Of a stretch of DNA of 5,313 nucleotides, positions 1-5,313 are shown piece by piece. The stretch comes from XN24 sp964413755 (lineage in GTDB: Bacteria; Pseudomonadota; Gammaproteobacteria; Steroidobacterales; XN24). The notes below the pieces were generated by a model. It ran no database searches. It worked only from the letters and a program-made list of their open reading frames with translations, and had not been told where the DNA came from. The position numbers were made by a program, and so were the translations under genes. The stretch spans positions 1-5,313 of the forward strand of contig CAYPTW010000140.1 in the NCBI GenBank assembly GCA_964413755.1, in the 5' to 3' direction. Within the stretch, counting starts at the first letter, position 1. Every line of letters begins with the position of its first letter.

Positions 1-1157
1 CCTTCTACCAGCAGTGGGTGCCGTGCGAGGACCACGCGGGTGCCCTGCTGTTGTTCCGCCCGGGCCAACGGCCGTTGCTGGTGGTGCAGATGCCGCGCGA
101 CTACTGGCACTCGGTGCCGGCGGCGCCGACGGGTGAATGGGTAAAGCACTTCGAGCTGGTGGTGGTGGACGACGCCACGGGCTTGCGTGCTGCACTGCCG
201 GATGGGCTGGGCGACCTGGCGCTGGTGGGAGAGGCGGACGACTCCGTCGCGGACTGGGGCTGGGGCGAGATCAATCCGCCCGGCATTCTCTCGGCGCTGG
301 AGTTCTCGCGCCTCTACAAGACGGATTACGAGGTCGCCTGCATCCGCGCGGCAAACCGCATTGCGATGCGCGGTCACATGGCGGCGCGCGCCGCCTTCCA
401 GGGCGGGGAGAGCGAGTTCGGTATCCATCTCGCCTACCTCGAAGCCACGGGGCATGCCGAGGCCGAGTTGCCCTACGCCAACATCATTGCCCTCAACGAT
501 CACGGCGCGACCCTGCACTACGGCCGGCTCGACCGCGAGCCTCCGCGGCAAAGGCTGAGCTTCCTCATCGACGCCGGTGCTCGTTGCCGCGGCTATGCCG
601 CCGACATCACGCGCACCTGGCCCGCAGAGCCGGGCGGCGAGTTTGCCGCCCTGGTCACCGCGCTCGATCATGCGCAGCAGGACCTCGTGGCCGGATTGCG
701 CACGGGACACGCCTACGTCGACGTGCACGAGGACGCGCAGCTGGCGGTCGCCGTGATCCTCGAGGATTTCGGCATCGTGGCGATGGCGCCGGACGACATG
801 GTGGCGACGGGGGTCAGCAACGCTTTCCTGCCGCACGGCGTCGGGCACCACCTCGGCCTGCAGGTGCACGACACCGGCGGGAAGCTCGCCGGCCCCGACG
901 GCCGCATCATCCCGCAGCCCGAGGCGTGGCCTTTCCTGCGCAACCTGCGCCCCGTGGAGCAGGGCAACGTGTTCACCATCGAGCCGGGGATCTATTTCAT
1001 CGACTCGGTGCTGGAGCACCTGCGGACCTCACCGCTCGGCGCCAACGTGGACTGGGACGCGGTCGAGCGCCTCAAGCCCTATGGCGGCGTGCGCATCGAG
1101 GACAACGTGTGGATGGGGCCGGACGGCCCGGAGAACCTCAGCCGCGCGGCCGACTAG
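1..1157 (+). CDS. pepQ: Xaa-Pro dipeptidase PepQ (prolidase), 5'-truncated by window edge
   Basis: Cytoplasmic metallopeptidase that hydrolyses Xaa-Pro dipeptides, here the C-terminal ~385 residues of a protein normally about 440 long. The reading frame is open to the left edge (first whole codon at base 3). The GTG at 18 is an internal valine: the residues before it (FYQQW) continue the alignment I recall with E. coli PepQ (QFKAW), so about 60 codons lie outside. Counting the valine at 18 as residue 1, the pita-bread domain shows all five expected metal ligands: Asp185 (LIDAG), Asp196 (AADITRTW), His277 (HGVGHHLGLQVHD), Glu322 (IEPGIYF) and Glu361 (RIEDNV). Their spacing (11, 81, 45, 39) nearly equals that of E. 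coli PepQ. The motifs PYANIIALNDH and LHYGRLD also fit this family rather than PepP. The gene ends with TAG, overlapping the stop of the convergent downstream gene by 4 bases. Enzyme identity is secure; promoter and start are not visible. Confidence 0.95.
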   Translation, partial: FYQQWVPCEDHAGALLLFRPGQRPLLVVQMPRDYWHSVPAAPTGEWVKHFELVVVDDATGLRAALPDGLGDLALVGEADDSVADWGWGEINPPGILSALEFSRLYKTDYEVACIRAANRIAMRGHMAARAAFQGGESEFGIHLAYLEATGHAEAELPYANIIALNDHGATLHYGRLDREPPRQRLSFLIDAGARCRGYAADITRTWPAEPGGEFAALVTALDHAQQDLVAGLRTGHAYVDVHEDAQLAVAVILEDFGIVAMAPDDMVATGVSNAFLPHGVGHHLGLQVHDTGGKLAGPDGRIIPQPEAWPFLRNLRPVEQGNVFTIEPGIYFIDSVLEHLRTSPLGANVDWDAVERLKPYGGVRIEDNVWMGPDGPENLSRAAD

Positions 1158-1879
1158 CCGGAGGAGCCGTTGCGCCGCGGCGTCTCGGCACAGTCCTCGC
1201 CGGCCTCGTCGGACTGCTCCGCCACGTAGCGACGCATCATCATGGCCTGCTGCAGGCGGCCCTTGCGCACGTAGCTCTCGTACAGGATGTCGCGCATGAA
1301 CTCCATCAGCACGCCTGCCTCGATGGCGGTGACCAGCGGCATCCCCTCGCGCGCCGCGTCGGTATCGAACAACACCCGGCGCACGGTATTGAAGATCGGG
1401 CCCTCGACCTCCGCCAGCACGCGGATCTCGTTGCACTGTTCGAAGATGCGGATCTTGCCGGTCTCGCCGAGGTCCTTGAAGACGCACTGGATCGCGCGGC
1501 GGCACATCGAGGCGAAAGCGTTCAGCGCGTTCATGCTGTAACACTCCAGCGCCTCGCGGAACAGCATTTCCAGCTCTTCCGGCAGGTACGTGAAGTCGAA
1601 ACTCTCCTTCGGTCGCTCGACCTCGGAGAAGTTGGAGGAAAGCTCGACGTGCTCCTCGGTGTAAGACTTCACCGGGAAGCGCAGGAAGACGGAAGAATTG
1701 CAGTTGTCGCAGCGGAAGACCAGGCCGGTCTCCGGCGGCTTGTGGCGCATCAACTCGTCGTAGTCGGGAATGGCGAGGGGCGTCATGTGGGAGAACACGC
1801 CGCATGAGGGACAGGTCAGCGCAAAATGCTGACCGTGATCGTGGTGAAATTCACCGTCCCTGTTGACGTATATGGGCAT
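1154..1879 (-). CDS. Zinc-ribbon protein with DUF4145-like region, function unknown
   Basis: A 241-residue protein of unknown function, probably cytoplasmic since no signal peptide or membrane segment is seen. The N-terminus holds two CxxC pairs, Cys23/Cys26 (TCPSCG) and Cys57/Cys60 (FRCDNC), the pattern of a zinc ribbon, preceded by a His-rich patch (His12, 13, 15, 18). Residues ~103-200 are predicted helical; the stretch LFREALECYSMNALNAFASM followed by CRRAIQ resembles the conserved core of DUF4145 proteins. The tail is polar and probably disordered. I chose the ATG at 1879 because a strong Shine-Dalgarno (GGGGAG, 7-base spacer) precedes it and the sequence from MPIYVN onward looks like folded protein. 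An in-frame ATG at 1957 would add 26 basic, low-complexity residues and would lie upstream of the candidate promoter. The gene is separated from the upstream leftward gene by a hairpin and overlaps pepQ tail to tail. DUF4145 occurs in diverse contexts, including defence proteins, but nothing here supports a defence role. Confidence 0.85.
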   Translation of the reverse strand: MPIYVNRDGEFHHDHGQHFALTCPSCGVFSHMTPLAIPDYDELMRHKPPETGLVFRCDNCNSSVFLRFPVKSYTEEHVELSSNFSEVERPKESFDFTYLPEELEMLFREALECYSMNALNAFASMCRRAIQCVFKDLGETGKIRIFEQCNEIRVLAEVEGPIFNTVRRVLFDTDAAREGMPLVTAIEAGVLMEFMRDILYESYVRKGRLQQAMMMRRYVAEQSDEAGEDCAETPRRNGSSG

Positions 1880-1886
1880 GCGCCCG

Positions 1887-1895
1887 CTCCCCCCC
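1887..1895 (-). promoter_or_regulatory. Ribosome binding site deciding the start at 1879
   Basis: On the minus strand a G-run ending in GGGGAG lies 7 bases before the ATG at 1879. This favours the 241-residue form over the longer frame opening at 1957. Confidence 0.6.
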
Positions 1896-1926
1896 GGTGC
1901 CGTGCCGAAAGCCTGCAACCAAGCCG

Positions 1927-1957
1927 AGTGTAGCCGAACTTTCCGCGCCCGCGCCAA
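1927..1957 (-). promoter_or_regulatory. Candidate sigma70-type promoter for the zinc-ribbon/DUF4145-like gene
   Basis: On the minus strand TACACT (1927-1932) resembles a -10 box, and TTGGCG (1952-1957) lies 19 bases upstream as a possible -35. The spacing is longer than the ideal 17, so this is weak. It would start transcription near 1920, giving a ~40-base leader before the ATG at 1879. The position downstream of the hairpin at 1980-2020 makes an independent promoter plausible. Confidence 0.3.
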
Positions 1958-1970
1958 CCTGCTCGTTATG

Positions 1971-2020
1971 TAAAATCAAGGCCTTGGGCGTGGAAGCTCA
2001 CAAAGCCTCCACGCCCGGCC
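1971..2020 (-). terminator. Probable intrinsic terminator of the methyltransferase gene
   Basis: Bases 1986-1997 (GGGCGTGGAAGC) pair with 2005-2016 (GCCTCCACGCCC) through 11 of 12 positions around a 7-base loop. A further GGCC/GGCC (1980-1983 with 2017-2020) extends the stem past a 2-base bulge. Read on the minus strand, the extended stem is followed directly by TTGATTTTA (1971-1979), an interrupted T-tract. The hairpin begins 30 bases after the methyltransferase stop codon. The plus strand has no T-tract after the stem, so the orientation is leftward. The T-run is imperfect, which limits confidence. Confidence 0.6.
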
Positions 2021-2050
2021 CGGGGTCCTGAGCGTGCGCGTGCAGCGCAC

Positions 2051-2860
2051 TCAGGGCTTGGCGAAGCGCAGCGTCATGCGGTCGCTTTCGCCGATCGCCG
2101 TGTACTTCTCGCGGTCCTCGTCGCCGTGCCGCAGGCTCGGCGGCAGCGCCCACACGCCGCCCGGATGGTCGGCGGTGTCCTTCGGGTTGGCATTGATCTC
2201 TGCGGTGGCCTCGAGCTTGAAGCCGGCGGCCTCCACCTGTTCTACCAGCCAGGCCTGCGGCAGGTAGCCGCTCTCCTTGCCTGCTTCGGGGTCGGCGCCC
2301 GCAGGTGCGCGATGCTGCACCACGCCCAGCTTGCCGCCGCTCTTCAGCACGGCGAAGGCGTCGCCGAGGAAGGCCTCGAGATTGCCCTGGCGCATGAGGC
2401 TGTGCATGTTGCGGAAAGTGAGCACCAGGTCGGCGCTGCCGGGGGCGCCCAGGGCATTCTCGCTGCCCGCCTTGTAGCCGATCACCTCGACCTGGTCGTA
2501 GACCTCCGGTGCCGCAGCCAGCTTGGCAAGGAATTCTCCACGCACGCGCTGCATGTAGGCGGAGTCGGAGTCCTCCGGGAAGTGGGCGGCGATGAGCTTG
2601 CCGTGGTCCCTGACAGCGGGGGCGAGGATCTCCGTGTACCAGCCGCCGCCCGGCGAAACTTCCACGATCACCAGGTCCTGGCCGAAGCCGAGGAAATTCA
2701 AAGTCTCCACCGGGTGGCGCGCGGCGTCGCGCGCCGCGTAGGCCTCGCTGCGGTGGTCGCCGGCAACAGCCTCGGCAAGGGCGTCGTGGTTGTGTGCTGC
2801 GAGCGGGCCGGCCACCAGGGTGGCGGCCAGGGCGAGGGAGCAAATAAAGCCTGCTTTCAT
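2051..2860 (-). CDS. Exported class I SAM-methyltransferase-like protein (COG4798 type)
   Basis: A 269-residue protein with a Sec-type signal peptide: Met-Lys, a hydrophobic core at residues 3-18, and a likely cleavage site after Ala22 (GPLAA/HNH). The mature part follows the predicted-methyltransferase family COG4798. It has a conserved RDAARHPVETLNFLG segment (44-58), glycine-rich motif I VIVEVSPGGGWYTEIL (64-79) that would bind S-adenosylmethionine, a later strand ADLVLTFRNMHSL (143-155), and the family C-terminus HPGGVWALPPSLR ... GESDRMTLRF. Substrate and reaction are unknown. Export is odd because SAM is made in the cytoplasm, so activity may be altered or absent. The ATG at 2860 is preferred because GGAG lies 8 bases upstream and the signal peptide starts exactly there; the frame stays open to 3130 but would invade the divergent reductase gene. 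It is probably transcribed alone, between the promoter candidate at 2900 and the hairpin at 1980-2020. Confidence 0.88.
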   Translation of the reverse strand: MKAGFICSLALAATLVAGPLAAHNHDALAEAVAGDHRSEAYAARDAARHPVETLNFLGFGQDLVIVEVSPGGGWYTEILAPAVRDHGKLIAAHFPEDSDSAYMQRVRGEFLAKLAAAPEVYDQVEVIGYKAGSENALGAPGSADLVLTFRNMHSLMRQGNLEAFLGDAFAVLKSGGKLGVVQHRAPAGADPEAGKESGYLPQAWLVEQVEAAGFKLEATAEINANPKDTADHPGGVWALPPSLRHGDEDREKYTAIGESDRMTLRFAKP

Positions 2861-2868
2861 CGATGCAT

Positions 2869-2872
2869 CTCC
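2869..2872 (-). promoter_or_regulatory. Ribosome binding site deciding the start at 2860
   Basis: GGAG on the minus strand lies 8 bases before the ATG at 2860, supporting this start over upstream in-frame codons within the reductase gene. A second ATG at 2866-2868 is in another frame and stops at once (ATG CAT CGA TGA). Confidence 0.6.
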
Positions 2873-2899
2873 GGGATGACTGGGCAAATCGAGGAGCGA

Positions 2900-2908
2900 A
2901 CTATAGCA
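2900..2908 (-). promoter_or_regulatory. Extended -10 promoter candidate for the methyltransferase gene
   Basis: The minus strand reads TGCTATAGT, matching the extended -10 pattern TGnTATAAT at all but one base. No good -35 is seen 16-18 bases upstream, which is tolerated in extended -10 promoters. Transcription would start near 2893, leaving a ~33-base leader with the GGAG site. It is the only AT-rich hexamer in an otherwise GC-rich divergent gap (2861-2975). I see no comparably clear promoter for the rightward reductase. Confidence 0.45.
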
Positions 2909-2975
2909 AGGCCGGGGCGACCAGCGGCTTGCGGGACTTGTCTTCGCCGGCCCTAACCCGGAAGATTCGCGCCCC

Positions 2976-3708
2976 ATGGCCATCGAAACTTTCCCCGTCG
3001 AGCTCGCCTGGCGGCGCCACGCGACCCCCCACGTGCTGCACCTGGCGTTCCGTCCCGCGGACCGCAGCACGCTCGGGTTCGTGCCCGGCCAGTTCCTGAA
3101 TCTCCATTTCGAGACGGAGAACGGCAACACCCATCGCAGCTACAGCATCGCCAACCCGCCCGGCGAGGACGGCCTGCTGGAGATCGCCATGTCGCCGGTG
3201 CCCGGCGGGCTGGCGAGCGACGCGCTGGCTGCGCTCGAGCCCGGCGAGGTGATCCAGGCCAGCGGACCGTTCGGCCGCTTCGTGCTGCGCGAGGAGCCGC
3301 CCTGCCGCTACGTCCTGGTAGGCACCGGCACCGGCATCACGCCTTATCGCGCCATGTTGCCGACGCTCGCCGAGCGGGTGGCGGCCGGCTTCAAGGTGCA
3401 CATCCTGCTCGGCGTCTGGCGCCGCGAGGAACTGCTGTTCGGCGATGATTTTCGCGCCTTCGCCGACGCGCATGCGGGCTGCGAGTTCGGCGCCTGCTAC
3501 AGCCGGGAACTGCCTGCCGATCCCGAGCCGTGGGAGCAGGCGGGTTATGTACAAACCCGCTTCGCCCAGCTCGGGCTCGATCCCGAGAAGGACGTCGTCT
3601 ACCTGTGCGGCAACCCCGGCATGATCGACGAGTCCGTCGAAGTCCTGAAGGCCATGGGCTTCACCCTGAAGCAGCTCCGGCGCGAGAAGTACCTCTCGGC
3701 GCGGCCGG

Positions 3709-3716
<8 letters not shown>
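2976..3716 (+). CDS. fpr: Ferredoxin/flavodoxin--NADP(+) reductase, Fpr-like
   Basis: A 246-residue cytoplasmic flavoenzyme that should exchange electrons between NADPH and ferredoxin or flavodoxin. The N-terminal FAD beta-barrel (residues ~1-105) carries the FAD motif RSYS at 54-57, followed by IANP, and GPFGRFVL (97-104). The NAD(P) domain has the nucleotide motif GTGTGITP (116-123) and the catalytic-site Cys211 in YLCGNPGM, as in plant-type ferredoxin reductases. There is no 2Fe-2S ferredoxin domain, so the partner is separate. The C-terminus (RREKYLSARPAK) matches neither E. coli Fpr, which ends in Tyr-Trp, nor the longer tail of the Azotobacter/Rhodobacter type; Tyr239 might stack on the flavin. 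Another plant-type flavin reductase activity is therefore possible. The start ATG has only a weak, distant GGAAG (11-base spacer). The gene diverges from the methyltransferase gene and overlaps the ettA stop by 8 bases. Confidence 0.85.

Positions 3717-5313
<1,597 letters not shown>

Noticed and set aside
18..20. GTG as the start codon of the pepQ gene
   Set aside because: The frame continues to the left edge with residues matching the PepQ family, and starting here would remove about 60 residues of the N-terminal domain.
1120..1200. Intrinsic terminator at the pepQ junction
   Set aside because: Only a 4-bp stem (CGGC/GCCG around the stop codons) was found, with no T-tract on either strand.
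137..1807. A 556-codon rightward open frame crossing pepQ and the opposing gene
   Set aside because: It is Arg/Ala/Gly-rich without recognisable motifs, and it overlaps two genes with strong family evidence. Long stop-free shadow frames are expected at this GC content.
1154..1879. A defence role for the DUF4145-like protein
   Set aside because: DUF4145 occurs in some restriction-type proteins, but no nuclease motif or defence neighbour is visible here.
2840..2842. Cys7 of the methyltransferase-like protein as a lipoprotein anchor
   Set aside because: It lies near the start of the hydrophobic core with no lipobox (no Leu-Ala-Gly-Cys pattern), so an ordinary signal peptide is more likely.
2126..2956. 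A 276-codon rightward open frame antisense to the methyltransferase gene
   Set aside because: The leftward frame has a signal peptide, SAM motif and conserved family C-terminus. The antisense product has no recognisable domain.
2901..3554. A 217-codon leftward open frame antisense to the reductase gene
   Set aside because: The rightward frame carries all flavin and nucleotide motifs. The antisense translation is low in recognisable structure.

Overview
The window looks like an ordinary chromosomal segment of a high-GC proteobacterium, most likely a gammaproteobacterium. The evidence is the close residue-by-residue resemblance of the flanking genes to Escherichia coli PepQ and EttA, and the GC-rich third codon positions throughout. 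The species cannot be read from the sequence. There is no sign of a mobile element, phage, CRISPR array, tRNA or rRNA.

From left to right there are five protein genes. (1) The window opens inside a rightward pepQ-type Xaa-Pro dipeptidase gene, with about the first 60 codons missing. (2) It ends tail to tail with a leftward gene for a 241-residue protein of unknown function, which has a four-cysteine zinc-ribbon-like N-terminus and a DUF4145-like helical region. (3) A 171-base gap follows; it holds a terminator-like hairpin and a possible promoter. It leads to a second leftward gene, for an exported protein with a SAM-methyltransferase fold of the COG4798 type. (4) A 115-base divergent gap, with an extended -10 promoter candidate, separates it from a rightward gene for a plant-type ferredoxin/flavodoxin-NADP reductase. 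(5) That gene ends tail to tail with the leftward ettA gene (ABC-F translation factor), whose first ~20 codons lie beyond the right edge.

The genes do not form an evident pathway. Three are housekeeping functions: dipeptide turnover, low-potential redox supply, and gating of translation by energy state. The two middle genes are poorly characterised, and the hairpin between them suggests they are separate transcription units. Both convergent junctions overlap by a few bases (4 and 8), which indicates a compact genome. I found no convincing previously undescribed system. The items most worth a second look are the exported methyltransferase-like protein and the zinc-ribbon/DUF4145-like protein.
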